This document shows positions 35,095 to 44,683 of a stretch of 64,000 nucleotides of DNA, piece after piece (positions within the stretch are counted from its first letter, which is position 1; every line of letters begins with the position of its first letter). The stretch is from NCBI GenBank assembly GCA_918797485.1, contig CAKKNE010000002.1:4306501-4370500 (forward strand). The letters are read 5' to 3'. The notes beneath the pieces were generated by a model, which saw nothing but the letters and a program-made list of their open reading frames with translations, did no database searches and was not told the DNA's origin. The translations under genes were made by a program, and so were the position numbers. The stretch comes from Pelagomonas calceolata (lineage: Eukaryota > Sar > Pelagophyceae > Pelagomonadales > Pelagomonadaceae).

Positions 35095-35693
35095 TTTTTT
35101 TTGGGGCGCCGCGCGCCCGGGGCGGCGCGTGCGCGGTCGTGGAGGTGCCTTTTGTGTCCTGCGAGCGTTTTTTGGCCCTGGGGTAGCGTCGCGCGGGCGC
35201 TCAGCGCGTTAATCCTCTGCCAGACGCTGTGCCGTCTTCGCGGCCGCTGCGGCACGCCCGCGCGCGCGCTGCCCTTTGGGATGCCGTGGGGCGGCGCGCG
35301 AGGTCTCGTTGGGGGGCTGGACGCCTTCCTTCTCCGTAATCGGATTGGTGTGCCTTTGGTTGTGTGAGGCCTCCTCTGCATGCGCGTGGCCGAGTACACG
35401 CGTGGTTGGCGTGCCTTGAACAGAGTGCTGTGAGTCAACTGGGGCTGCCCTGGGCGCGTGGGGCGGTTTCTAGATTTTGGCCTATGACATGACCTCAGCC
35501 TGATAAAGCTTCCAGCCGCAATCTCCGCACTGGCGGAGTGTCTGCAAGTGGGACAGCGACAGAGACACGCTATCTCATCGCTTACTGCCGCGCTGCAAGA
35601 AGTGAAGCCAACCTTGCCCTCCCAGAGAAGTTTGCTGCATCCTAAGTGGTGGCCTCAAAAACAGCTAAGACACTGCGAACGCCACAAATTACG
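35095..35693. other. Divergent intergenic region
   Basis: 599 bp between the CW-finger gene and the plastid protein gene. A GC-rich, Arg-codon-like half gives way to a lower-GC half from about 35,470. No gene, repeat or CTAG element was recognised. Confidence 0.4.
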
Positions 35694-36296
35694 ATGTCGC
35701 GCACCCTGTTATTGATCGCAAGCCTCGCCACGAGCGACGCCTTCGTCGCGCCGCTGCAGCGGGTCGAAACACCGCTTGCCGTCTCCGCCGTGAAGCTCGA
35801 CGCCGCCGCCGTCGAGGGCGAAGAGAGCCGCCCGAAGACGCCGCCGCTCGGGGCGAATCTCGTGCTGCCGGGCGACGACGACCTCACTTATGGGACGACG
35901 ATCGTGTCCTGTGCCCTCGCGTCGTTCCTCATGCTTACGGCGGCACTACCGTCTGACTGGCAGGCCCCGCCGGCGAACTCGCGGGAGGCGCGAGCTGTCA
36001 AGGTCGAGGCGCTCCTGAGGCAGAACAAGAAGCTCGCGAAGAAGGACGGCCGCGTCGTCGAGGTCGCGGGCGAGTTGTCCGCGTTTGACAAGGCCGAGGC
36101 CTTCATTCTTCCCGCGGCCGCGTTGTTCATCGTCGCGCCGGTGCTCGTGCAGGGGAGAAACTTGAAACAGATCTACGATTACTCGAGGACCGAGGACATC
36201 CTGAAGGACTCGCGCGACGCCGGGCGCGCGTCGAGCGCCGCGGCGAGCCGGAGCCTCGGGACGTCGATGCGCAAGTGGCTGGGCTTCGACAACTAA
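35694..36296 (+). CDS. Predicted plastid membrane protein with ASAFAP-type presequence
   Basis: The ATG at 35694 gives 200 residues. The leader MSRTLLLIASLATSDAFVAP is a signal peptide ending in the D-A-F-V-A-P motif, where Phe after the cleavage point marks import into red-lineage complex plastids. The mature part has a hydrophobic helix (TIVSCALASFLMLTAALPS), a charged middle (LLRQNKKLAKKDGRVV), a second hydrophobic helix (AEAFILPAAALFIVAPVLV), and ends with RKWLGFDN. No enzyme family was recognised. It is probably a small thylakoid or envelope protein and is the best evidence here for organism type. Confidence 0.75.
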   Translation: MSRTLLLIASLATSDAFVAPLQRVETPLAVSAVKLDAAAVEGEESRPKTPPLGANLVLPGDDDLTYGTTIVSCALASFLMLTAALPSDWQAPPANSREARAVKVEALLRQNKKLAKKDGRVVEVAGELSAFDKAEAFILPAAALFIVAPVLVQGRNLKQIYDYSRTEDILKDSRDAGRASSAAASRSLGTSMRKWLGFDN

Positions 36297-36408
36297 GCGC
36301 CGCCGTGCCGCGCCCGTGTTGTGGGGCGCGCCGTCGGCGGCGACGAGCGGGGGACAGCCCAAGGCGTGTCCCCCCCAACCTAACTAAAGTTGTGTCCATA
36401 ATCATGAA

Positions 36409-38037
36409 TTATAGGTCCTCGGCGGCCAGATCCCCTTCATCAGCGTAGGATGAGTCGTCGGACGCGTCCATCTTGCCCTGGACGCGCGGCGGCGGGTCCC
36501 GCGGCGACTCGGGCGACTCCGGCGGCGGCGGCGGCTTCACTTTCTTCGTCGACTCGCGCGGCGTCTTCTGCATCTCCTTTCGCATTCTGTCTAAATGTCT
36601 CGACGACGACCGCTCGCGCGCCTCCTGCGGAGTTAAAGACGACGATCTGGAAGAAGACCGCCGCTGCGGCGCCTCGATGTCGACCTGGTGCGCCGCGGCG
36701 ATCTCCCTGAGTAATTCAAGGTCCTCCTCTTTCGCTTCGTCTGGTTGTTGTTTCTTTGGTTGCTGCGGCGGTGATGGATCCGCAAGCCAGCCATTTCTAA
36801 CAGCTTTCAACACCAAATACTCGACGTCCAACTCCAGAGCAGCTTCTAAAGCATAATCGGGAGGCAGGTGCTTCGACCGTCGTAGATGCGTCGCGTACCT
36901 CTGCCGACACGCCGACACCTTGTGGAACCGCGCGACTTCCTGTCGATCGATCGTGTCGTTGCCGTCGCCCACGACGTCGTCAAACGCATGCCTCAGCACC
37001 TCCAATGAATCACAGTCCAACCGCCCTTGCCGCACAAACTCCAACACGACAAATTCCCCGAACGTAACACGCTCCGTATCACCTAGGAGCTTCCTGACAC
37101 GCATCGGACTCGTCTCGTGCATGAACGCGTTGGCCATCTTGGCTCGTTCGTAGGCTTCTCTATGAACAAGATTGTCCGTCACCATCAGTAATGCGGCGCC
37201 AAACAACACCGTGCCCACAGCTTGATAGAACGCGACAAATACCGCAGTCCTACTATCAGCTCCATCTTTGAGACCAGTCATCGGCGCCGCCTCCAACCCG
37301 GCCGTCGTGATGGCTCCGACCGTAAACCTCAGTGCTCGGCAGAAGCCCCACCCCGGAACCACCATACTCCACCCTAAGCCGAGGCCGAACCACAGCACCA
37401 ATAAAACGGCGGCGGCCGTCCCGGCGCCCGGTTTGAAACCTTGGGCGCCTTTCCCGTCGATATCTGAACTATCGTCCAGCCCTTGCCTTCGTGAGACGAC
37501 GCCAACAATATCTAAGGCGCGTCGCCTCGCCTTTTTGTCCAACACATCGAGCTCGGCGAACTTGCCTCGAATATAGAGTTGGAGCGCGCCTACTATAAAG
37601 AATGTGCCAACCACATTCATAGCAGTCGAGATGAGCATGGAGGAATCCCTCGACTCCGGGGCGGCGCCGGAGCCAAAGAGAAACCCCACATCAACCGCAA
37701 AGTAGAGTGATTGCGCGAAGTTCCAGCCGTTCGTCGTCGCGTACAAGATCGAACCGACCATGATCCACACGATGATGCCAAGCAGCAGGATGATCCAGCC
37801 TCGCAGCCGCTGCACGGGCGGCCTTCTCTTGCCCCCGGCCTCGACGCCATCCGACGTCAATTCATATTTCGCCAGCAGCTCGTAGGGGTCGAAGGCGTCT
37901 CTCCTATGGTGGCGCCAGGAGCCCGGCGACAGGTCCGCCTGTAACGAGCGGCGCTTGAGCGCGGCGCCTGGCGTGTTGCCGGGCGACTCGCTCGCGCCGC
38001 TGGTCGCGCTGCGCGTGCTGCTGGGGAAGTGGAACAT
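36409..38037 (-). CDS. Two-pore-domain (K2P/TPK-like) channel with divergent filters and EF-hand
   Basis: The ATG at 38035-38037 (MFHFPSSTRS) gives 542 residues; earlier in-frame starts to 38301 add an unrelated leader. Four membrane helices fit TM-P-TM-TM-P-TM: GWIILLLGIIVWIMVGSILY, NVVGTFFIVGALQLYI, AAVLLVLWFGLGLGWSMVV, AVFVAFYQAVGTVLFGAALL. Pore loops read SLYFAVDVGFLFGSG and LRFTVGAITTAGLEA, where K+ channels have TVGYGD-like sequences. An EF-hand-like loop follows (DVVGDGNDTIDRQEV), then a Ser/Arg-rich, Pro-rich tail. The topology is clear; ion selectivity cannot be assumed. It may act in a vacuolar or plasma membrane. Confidence 0.75.
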   Translation of the reverse strand: MFHFPSSTRSATSGASESPGNTPGAALKRRSLQADLSPGSWRHHRRDAFDPYELLAKYELTSDGVEAGGKRRPPVQRLRGWIILLLGIIVWIMVGSILYATTNGWNFAQSLYFAVDVGFLFGSGAAPESRDSSMLISTAMNVVGTFFIVGALQLYIRGKFAELDVLDKKARRRALDIVGVVSRRQGLDDSSDIDGKGAQGFKPGAGTAAAVLLVLWFGLGLGWSMVVPGWGFCRALRFTVGAITTAGLEAAPMTGLKDGADSRTAVFVAFYQAVGTVLFGAALLMVTDNLVHREAYERAKMANAFMHETSPMRVRKLLGDTERVTFGEFVVLEFVRQGRLDCDSLEVLRHAFDDVVGDGNDTIDRQEVARFHKVSACRQRYATHLRRSKHLPPDYALEAALELDVEYLVLKAVRNGWLADPSPPQQPKKQQPDEAKEEDLELLREIAAAHQVDIEAPQRRSSSRSSSLTPQEARERSSSRHLDRMRKEMQKTPRESTKKVKPPPPPESPESPRDPPPRVQGKMDASDDSSYADEGDLAAEDL

Positions 38038-38303
38038 GGCTTTGGGACGCGTCGGCGGCGTGGGGGCAGCCCTTGGCTTGCGCGCGGCAGCCTTTTGGCA
38101 GCGCCGGCGCTCCACAACAGTGTCGTGCGGGGCGCGCTGGATGGGACCGGTTTTAGACGGTGCGGGATTTCTCCGGAGCCGTGTCGAAGCATGATAGGAA
38201 ATCCACAGACCAGTCACGAAAACCCGTGAAATTTGCTTTTGGCAGAGTTTGGCTCTGAGAGCTGGCATCGCGCGGGGCAGCCCGGAGACACTGCAGATCA
38301 CAA

Positions 38304-39113
38304 ATGCCGCCCAAGAAAAAGGCCAGGAAGCGGCCGCGCGAGGAGGAGAAGACGGAGAGCGCTCTGGCCTCGTCGGTGCTAAGCGCCGTGACCTGCCCGA
38401 TCTCGCACAGCCTCGCGGTGCAGCCGGTGCTCGCCGAAGACGGCCAGTGCTACGAACGCGAAGAGATACGCAAATGGCTGGAAAAGAAAAATACGTCTCC
38501 GGTCACCAACGAGCGCATGGGGACTAGACTTGTCGACCACGTCGCGGGCCGGAATCTGGCCTCGTCCTTGATCGCGAGCGGCGCCGTAGATGCCGAGGCG
38601 GCAAGTGCGTGGCACCTTGCATCGGCGCGCCTCAAGATAGTCGGAAAGCTACCCGGCGGCTTAGATTCGGCTAAGGAGCATCTCCTGGCGGCGAGGCCGC
38701 CTCCCGAGCACACGGCGACAGATCAGTCGCCCGCGTGCGAGACGCTCCTAGAGGCGTGCGAACTCCGCGAACGCATGACGGCCGTTGTCAAGCGGGGCAA
38801 CGAGCTAGACGTTGGCATCGAGGTCGAGCGGCTGCTCGCGAGTACTCTCACTCATACATTCAATGGAATAACTGGTAAGCAAATGACCGAGTTCCGCGAC
38901 GATTTGGTGCCGGGACAATCCATGGTTCGCGTCATTGACGACGAGGACAAGCTTGAAATACTCCACAAGCGGGCAAATTTGACTTGGTTTCAAGAAAAGT
39001 CGGAGGTCTGCGGCGAAGCTATGACTGTCGAGAGGTTGCTTCCCAGCAGATCTGGCTACATACTTGGCGGGTGGATTATTCCCTATCGCGCGTGCATCCT
39101 CGTCAAGCTGTGA
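38304..39113 (+). CDS. U-box protein with MIB/SH3-like C-terminal segment
   Basis: 269 residues from an ATG with a basic N-terminus (MPPKKKARKRPREEEK). The U-box is at about 26-90 (VTCPISHSLAVQPVLAEDGQ, CYEREEIRKWLEKKNTSPVT). The C-terminal part (QSMVRVIDDEDKLEILHKRA, CGEAMTVERLLP) resembles the MIB/HERC2-like module common in protist proteins. U-box proteins are E2-binding ubiquitin ligases. It belongs to the same local U-box family as the pair at 47.7-49.7 kb but lacks their Sel1 repeats. Confidence 0.8.
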   Translation: MPPKKKARKRPREEEKTESALASSVLSAVTCPISHSLAVQPVLAEDGQCYEREEIRKWLEKKNTSPVTNERMGTRLVDHVAGRNLASSLIASGAVDAEAASAWHLASARLKIVGKLPGGLDSAKEHLLAARPPPEHTATDQSPACETLLEACELRERMTAVVKRGNELDVGIEVERLLASTLTHTFNGITGKQMTEFRDDLVPGQSMVRVIDDEDKLEILHKRANLTWFQEKSEVCGEAMTVERLLPSRSGYILGGWIIPYRACILVKL

Positions 39114-39165
39114 TATAGCTGCCTAAGCTTACTAGTGCGCATACTCGTTACACGACTAAGGGGGA

Positions 39166-41700
39166 TCAAGCCCGCCCCGCCACCACCGCCGTCACGTAGC
39201 GGTCGAACACCTGGGGCGCCTGCTCGCGCTCCCTTGCTAAGGCCCCGGCCTGGCGCTCGAGCAGGTTAAAGTGCTCCTCTTTCAGGGTGGACGCGATGGC
39301 CTTTTCGTGACACCGCGTCCAGATGCCGTCCAATATAGTACCAGCTCGATAGATCGGCGACCGCGGCTCATTGTACAAAGCGCAGGCATGCCAGACCGCA
39401 CGTATATCAGACACCGCCCTCGCCGCGCCCGTGGACCCGGCATAAGCTCCAGACTTCAATCTCTTCTCAATGGTCCCCAGGTCCATGGGTCTCGCGACGA
39501 CGTGCTCGTATCCAGCTAAATTACGGGAGGGCACTGGTTCAGCAAAATATTTGCGGAACGCATGGGTCCTTACTGAATCCAGGAACAGCGCCACGCGCAC
39601 CTCCGCGCAGGCCGCGTCGTCTTTATCACGAGACAAAGCTCGACAAGCAGCCCGAGCCGCCTTGTAGCGGTCATCGGTCAAATCAGGCGAGAAGTAGCGC
39701 CCCCAGTCGAAGTCGCATTCCCCACACCGCCAGTTCTTCTCCTCCTCGCCGTCTATTATTATTTGGGACGCCGCACCTTTCGTGCAACACGCGGCGTGCC
39801 AGACCCGAGGACAGTAGTCGCAACACAACAAGTCGCCGCCCTGGCCGCACGCTTCACAGGTATCAAACGACGCCGCGTCAAAAGGACACACCTTGATCTT
39901 ACCACTTTTTATCGCTTCGTCCGAGGCCGCTCGAGCCGCCGCCAGCGCAGCCGCCTGGCCGCCCGTCGGATCGTCATCATCGTCATCAGAGCTATCACTA
40001 TCAGAAGCTAGACACGCCATATCTTCATCATCCGAAGAGTCGTCCCGCCTCTCATGACGGAAGTGGTCCGCCGCCGCCTTCATGTTATCAGGTACATTTT
40101 CTTCGGACGAAGACGCCTTCGGGCCCGGCGTGTTGTGCGAGGCGATGTTTTTGAGAGCTTGCGGGACTCGCAAAGCGCTCTCCGGGATGGGCGCGCCTGG
40201 TAACGCGGAGGGGACGACGGGCGGGCCCGGCGGGGCGTTACCTTGCACAGGTGCAACGCCAACGTCGCGATCTTGAGGCGGGTTCGCGTGGCCTTGCGTC
40301 GGGAGCGGCGCGCCCGGCAATGCTGACGGCACGATCGGCGGCCCCGGCGGCGGTGGTGGTGGGGGCGCCAACGCAGCAGCGTAGGCCCTATGTGCGGCGA
40401 GCTGCCTCGCAATGTCCGCGGCTATCGCTTTCGTGCCGTTGTCGTCCAGTTCAAAACGTTGTTGCACATCTGCGGCGAAGGCTTCGGGCGTGGCGCACCT
40501 CGGCTCAGTAGTTTTCCAGGTCACGGTAGCTTCCGCGACGCGGCCGCCGCGTAGCGGTACCTTCACCAACACGCGAGGCTCGCCCGAGGCCGTCGGCCCG
40601 ACGTCCGGTGCTGGGACCACGGGCCCCGCCAGCGCGTCCGCCCGTCTCCCCACAAGCGGCTGAATCGGCCTCTGCCTTTGTTTGGGGGGCCGGCCCGGAC
40701 CGGCCGCGCCGCGACTCCCACCGGGAGCCGTTTTTCTAGGCCGCCCGCCCTTGTTTCCTCTATAATTGCCCGTGTCCTTGGCGTTGCCCACGAGGCCGAA
40801 GCCGACGCGGCCCGCCGTGTCCGGCAGCATGAGCTGCAAGTTCCTAATATGTCTCTCGGAGTCCGAAGAAGCGCGACTACCAGCATAATAGCCGCAGTGC
40901 GCCTTCAACGCATGACACACCTTCGACGGGTCTTTTTCGGCCACATTTCGTATGGTGTCCGACAGAATCTGTCTAGCCTCGCAGACCTCGCATCTTACGC
41001 TCAGCATGCCCTCGTCTCTGAAAACCACAAATTGTCTTCTTCGCACACCGTTCTTGTCATCAAACACGTTGCGTATGCCCGGACCCATCGTGCCGCCCGT
41101 CGTTGCTACTATCACATCTCTATCCACATGAGCCTGCAGCGACGCTACTTGGTCCAGCGGTTCTTTACATAATAATCGCTCTCCATCGGTCAATGGCTCC
41201 AAACCGGGCCCACCTAGCAATGCCGAGAGTTGGCCCGGCCTTTGCTTGCTTTCGTAACCTGAACAATACCTCACTAAGAGCCAAGAACCGGCCAACCGTT
41301 CGGTCACGATGCCGCGTTCGGCTTCGCCCTTCAGGCACACTTCTTGGCCGACGCGAATGGGCGGCTCCGTCGTCGTGCCGCGGTGGGCCCTTCTCACCTC
41401 GCCCGTCGGCGCCGGCCTGGCGCGCTTCGGGCGCCGCTCCTTCACGGTGAACGATCCATCACTATCATTCCCATCACCGCCGCCTCCGTCCAAAACCGCT
41501 TGCGTCGCTTTTCTCACGCGTTTCGAGGCCTCGCGGGATTCTCTCACAGCGTAAGCATCGTCCTCCTGGGCCGGCGACTCGTACTGCTGCTGTGGAGGCG
41601 GCACGTAGGGCGCCGGGATCTGGACGCGCACCCGTTCTTCTCCAGTACTTAACGTGTTGTCGGACTCCTGGATGACTTGGTCGTCGATTTCGTCCACCAT
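39166..41700 (-). CDS. PHD finger and bromodomain chromatin protein
   Basis: 844 residues from an ATG. An SH3/BAH-like stretch lies at about 115-165 (IRVGQEVCLKGEAERGIVTE). A Cys-containing region follows (LSVRCEVCEARQIL, CHALKAHCGYY) with a Gly/Arg/Pro-rich AT-hook-like segment (GGRPRKTAPGG, GPGRPPKQRQRP). The PHD finger is at about 622-672 (CEACGQGGDLLCCDYCPRVW, HAACCTKG, WRCGECD). The bromodomain is at about 700-800 (YEHVVARPMDLGTIEKRLKS, with the acetyl-lysine Asn in ACALYNEPRSPIYRAG). PHD-bromo modules read histone H3 methylation and acetylation, as in TRIM24/33. Convergent with the U-box gene (52 bp). Confidence 0.88.
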   Translation of the reverse strand: MVDEIDDQVIQESDNTLSTGEERVRVQIPAPYVPPPQQQYESPAQEDDAYAVRESREASKRVRKATQAVLDGGGGDGNDSDGSFTVKERRPKRARPAPTGEVRRAHRGTTTEPPIRVGQEVCLKGEAERGIVTERLAGSWLLVRYCSGYESKQRPGQLSALLGGPGLEPLTDGERLLCKEPLDQVASLQAHVDRDVIVATTGGTMGPGIRNVFDDKNGVRRRQFVVFRDEGMLSVRCEVCEARQILSDTIRNVAEKDPSKVCHALKAHCGYYAGSRASSDSERHIRNLQLMLPDTAGRVGFGLVGNAKDTGNYRGNKGGRPRKTAPGGSRGAAGPGRPPKQRQRPIQPLVGRRADALAGPVVPAPDVGPTASGEPRVLVKVPLRGGRVAEATVTWKTTEPRCATPEAFAADVQQRFELDDNGTKAIAADIARQLAAHRAYAAALAPPPPPPPGPPIVPSALPGAPLPTQGHANPPQDRDVGVAPVQGNAPPGPPVVPSALPGAPIPESALRVPQALKNIASHNTPGPKASSSEENVPDNMKAAADHFRHERRDDSSDDEDMACLASDSDSSDDDDDDPTGGQAAALAAARAASDEAIKSGKIKVCPFDAASFDTCEACGQGGDLLCCDYCPRVWHAACCTKGAASQIIIDGEEEKNWRCGECDFDWGRYFSPDLTDDRYKAARAACRALSRDKDDAACAEVRVALFLDSVRTHAFRKYFAEPVPSRNLAGYEHVVARPMDLGTIEKRLKSGAYAGSTGAARAVSDIRAVWHACALYNEPRSPIYRAGTILDGIWTRCHEKAIASTLKEEHFNLLERQAGALAREREQAPQVFDRYVTAVVAGRA

Positions 41701-42159
41701 CGTGGCTTGGCTCGTATCTCGGCGCCGCGCTGGTCTAGGACCGCTGCGCTGGCGGCGCGTGTGGTTTTGGGCGCTTACTGGTGCCCGCGCGGCCGTGCCG
41801 CGTCTCTACGCGTCAGGAACACGCCTTGGCTCTTTGGTCAATGTTTTTGCAGCGCGCACGCAGTAAAACTCGACGCCAGTCGGACTGGAGCTTGCTGGTA
41901 TGCCAGGGAGTGCCGCGGGCCGCACAAATCGATTTCTGCTGGCGAAGCGGCTGAGCAATCGAGCTATTCGGGCCGGAGAGGCAGCTTTTTGAGCCCGGCC
42001 TCGCACGCGCGAATCGGAGGTTTCGGGGCCGCCCCGGCATCAGTCCGACGTCCTAGGACGGGATACGGGCCCTTTTCGGCCGGTCGGCATCAAGAAGCCG
42101 CAGTCCGCGCGCCCCGATGCACAAAGCCCCCATGACGCCATCGAGCAAAACAACCCACA
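41701..42159. other. Intergenic region
   Basis: 459 bp between the sulfotransferase 3' end and the PHD-bromodomain start. Open frames exist on both strands but lack domain character. No repeat or CTAG element was recognised. Confidence 0.4.
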
Positions 42160-43080
42160 TTACGCGAGCACGTCACACACGGGGTGGACCGTCGGCGTCA
42201 CCTCGCGCAGCATCTTCAACACGCACGGGTTATGGTACCGCCCTTCGAGCGCGGCCTCGAGCTCGTTGAAATTAAACACGACGTCGCGCAAGTCATCAGA
42301 AGTCGTCTTCTTGCCCGGAGCGCGAGCTAAGACTTTTGAATCCATGCGCGGCATGACCAACAATCGTCTAATAGAATCCATGACGTCGGCCGTGTCGGTC
42401 TGGAGCCGCTCGTAGTAGACCACAAGCCACTCCGCATGAACTTTGCTTCGGATCCCGAGCAGGTCATTATTGCGCCGGATCGCGTCGTTGACGCTCTTCA
42501 CGAACAAAGGCAAAGACCAGTTGCCCCGGTGAGGTGTTCGATGTCGCAACAATTGCCGATGGACCCCAGCTATTCTGAGAGCGGTCTTGTCGCCGTTGAC
42601 CGCTCTCGATAATTTGACGACGTTCGTCCGCAGGAAGAGGATCGGTTTCGCGCGCGTTTTTGTTATAACACCTTGCAGCGTACTGGCGATGCCCGGCCTT
42701 AGCCTTCTTCGATTTCCCAACAGCGGAGAGAATGAAAACCCGATGGCGTTCAGTTGGCACGTGGCGCGGTTCTTCCAGCACCTTTGGACGGCGGGGTCGC
42801 CCGACGACTTCGACCACGCGGGCGAACTACCGCGGCCCGACGGCGCCCGGAGCGCTTGGACGAAGATGGCCTCGAGCTTCTTGGCGTCGAAGTTGGCCGA
42901 GGCTCCCACCAGCTCGTCGAAGAAGTAGGTTAGAGGTAGGTTCAGGAGCAGCGCCGAGAGCCACGTCGAGCCGGAGTGCCCCCGCTTCAGGACGAAGAAG
43001 GCCTGCTTCGCGGCGGGGCGCGTGAGGCGCGTCGTGGCGCTTGTTGTCGTGGCGAGGGCGAGGAGCAGCCAGCGTGCCAT
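42160..43080 (-). CDS. Secretory-pathway sulfotransferase family protein
   Basis: 306 residues from an ATG with a signal peptide (MARWLLLALATTTSATT). The 5'-phosphosulfate (PAPS) loop is FFVLKRGHSGSTWLSALLLN at about 28-47. A 3'-phosphate segment is KPILFLRTNVVKLSRAVNG, with the expected R..N..K..S pattern. A C-terminal signature KKTTSDDLRDVVFNFNELEA resembles other eukaryotic sulfotransferases. Predicted to transfer sulfate from PAPS to glycans or proteins in the Golgi; the acceptor is unknown. Confidence 0.8.
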   Translation of the reverse strand: MARWLLLALATTTSATTRLTRPAAKQAFFVLKRGHSGSTWLSALLLNLPLTYFFDELVGASANFDAKKLEAIFVQALRAPSGRGSSPAWSKSSGDPAVQRCWKNRATCQLNAIGFSFSPLLGNRRRLRPGIASTLQGVITKTRAKPILFLRTNVVKLSRAVNGDKTALRIAGVHRQLLRHRTPHRGNWSLPLFVKSVNDAIRRNNDLLGIRSKVHAEWLVVYYERLQTDTADVMDSIRRLLVMPRMDSKVLARAPGKKTTSDDLRDVVFNFNELEAALEGRYHNPCVLKMLREVTPTVHPVCDVLA

Positions 43081-43258
43081 CCTGGGGCAGCCTCCTTTAT
43101 GGTGCTTCCACTGAGGTGCTCAGCCGACGCCGCATCGATGGCGCGCGGGGGCGGCACTTTGCGTTCTTAAATCAGTCGGCGCGCGCCATCGCAAGTCAAT
43201 TGTAGCCCGCCGGTCTCCGCCCTGCTCATCTCTGCTCTGCCAAAGCTCGAGAGGCGGG

Positions 43259-43522
43259 GTGCCAGCAAACCACAGGGATGCGTAACGGGCGAGCGAGCAG
43301 GTATCGGGGCGTCCCTTTCACGACTCAAGTGGGCAGGAGATTCGCGTCCATGCTAGTAGGATAATACTAGTAACATCATAAATAAAATAAATATATTATA
43401 AGATACATACAGTATAATCATGAGTGCCAGCAAAACCCCAGGGATGTGTGACGGGCGAGCGAGGAGGTACTGTGGCGTCCCTTCACGACACAAGTGGGCA
43501 TGGAGATTTCGCGTCCACGCTA
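43259..43522. repeat. Pair of about 95-bp direct repeats flanking an AT-rich block
   Basis: Copy 1 is about 43,259-43,352 and copy 2 about 43,424-43,522, offset 165 bp. Both begin GTGCCAGCAAA and share ACGGGCGAGCGAG, GGCGTCCCTT and CGCGTCCA-GCTA. They differ by several substitutions and small indels. The AT-rich spacer includes ATAAAATAAATATATTATA. Confidence 0.8.
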
Positions 43523-43693
43523 AGCTAACTACTGGTGGCTATCGCACTAGAGCACACTCTGGGAGCCCGATGGCCGTAACTCAGCGATTGCCGAGCCGAT
43601 TTCCTCGCTGACTGCGGCACTGGGCAGCCCACGCGTATCCCTTTCGTCGCCCTACGGGCAGCATCGGGCGCCGATGCGCTCAAGCAGCCCTAT

Positions 43694-43722
43694 GTAGGAT
43701 TATATCCACAGTAGAATCCTAC
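43694..43722. repeat. Inverted repeat, possible hairpin
   Basis: GTAGGATT at 43,694-43,701 is matched by AATCCTAC at 43,715-43,722, an 8-bp perfect stem with a 13-base loop. A related TAGGATAATACTAG occurs near 43,355. It sits 100 bp upstream of the SAP gene start. Confidence 0.6.
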
Positions 43723-43822
43723 TAGAACTATCATTCATGACCTATTGTTATATCTCAGTTCTGATCCTTGCCGACAAGCAAGCACCACGTCCACAGAGCC
43801 GAGTACATTATAAGCAAGCGCG

Positions 43823-44578
43823 ATGGATCCGGCTGCCCCCCAATCGCGACTCCCGGCGGGCTGGCAGCCGAACTTGCAGAGGCTGCTCTCGGACATCGTG
43901 CCGATGCTCTCGATGGAGCTGCGGAGCACGTTTAGGGAATTAGTGAAAGACCTGAGGGCGAAGCGGGAGGCGGGCGAGATCCACTCACTGTCCGGGGCTC
44001 TCATGGGGCAGGCACCCCAGGTCGTCGGCGATTTGTGGCAGCAGTGCATCGACCGGCAGCGCGAGGAGGCCGTGCGGCAGGCCGCCGCCGCGGGCCTGAG
44101 CGCGCTCAGTGTGCCCCAGCTCAAGGAGAAGTGCCGGGCCGCGGGCCTGCCCGTCGGCGGCACGAAGCCCGTGCTGATCCGACGCCTGCAGACCACGACG
44201 GCGCCGGTCGCGGCGCCGGCGCCGGCCGCGCCGGTGCCGGCCGCCGCGGGCGCGCTGGCGCCTCCCCCCCGCAAAGCTGACGTCATCGATCCGACCGGCG
44301 ATGCTTTGGACGATATTCAGAATTTAGCTCCGCGCGGCGGCAAAAGTCTGAAAACGGCCGTTTCGTTGAAAAGAAAGGCGCTCGAGGAACGCGACCAGGC
44401 GCTCGCTGAGGCCAAGCGCGCCAAAGCTGGAAAGGGCGTCGCGGTGCTGAGTACCGTGAGCGAGTGTCACAAGCGGATCGACGAATTAGAAAGAAGATTG
44501 ACGAAAGTTTCTGACTACTGCATCGAGCTCGGCGCGGACCCGGACGACGTGAATGAGCTCCGGTACGGCCCCATCTAG
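43823..44578 (+). CDS. SAP-domain protein with C-terminal coiled coil
   Basis: 251 residues from an ATG. A helical N-terminal part (LQRLLSDIVPMLSMELRSTF) precedes a SAP motif at about 93-126 (LSALSVPQLKEKCRAAGLPV, GGTKPVLIRRLQ). An Ala-Pro linker follows (PVAAPAPAAPVPAAAG), then a coiled coil (SLKRKALEERDQALAEAKRA, HKRIDELERRLTKVSDYC). SAP motifs bind DNA or RNA in chromatin and RNA-processing proteins. The rest is not recognised. It is convergent with MSH3. Confidence 0.75.
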   Translation: MDPAAPQSRLPAGWQPNLQRLLSDIVPMLSMELRSTFRELVKDLRAKREAGEIHSLSGALMGQAPQVVGDLWQQCIDRQREEAVRQAAAAGLSALSVPQLKEKCRAAGLPVGGTKPVLIRRLQTTTAPVAAPAPAAPVPAAAGALAPPPRKADVIDPTGDALDDIQNLAPRGGKSLKTAVSLKRKALEERDQALAEAKRAKAGKGVAVLSTVSECHKRIDELERRLTKVSDYCIELGADPDDVNELRYGPI

Positions 44579-44683
44579 GAGGTCCGGACCAGGAAGACTG
44601 CCGGGGCACACGGCCGCCCCCTCCCACAAACATCGCGTGGACCTCGTCGCCGGGGTCTAAGAGAGAAGGACACAGAACATAGA

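Larger units (their letters stand above)
43081..43822. other. Divergent, partly AT-rich intergenic region with repeats
   Basis: 742 bp between the sulfotransferase and SAP genes. It contains a direct repeat (43,259 and 43,424), an AT-rich block at about 43,355-43,423 that contrasts strongly with the surrounding GC content, and an inverted repeat at 43,694-43,722. No gene was recognised. Confidence 0.6.
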
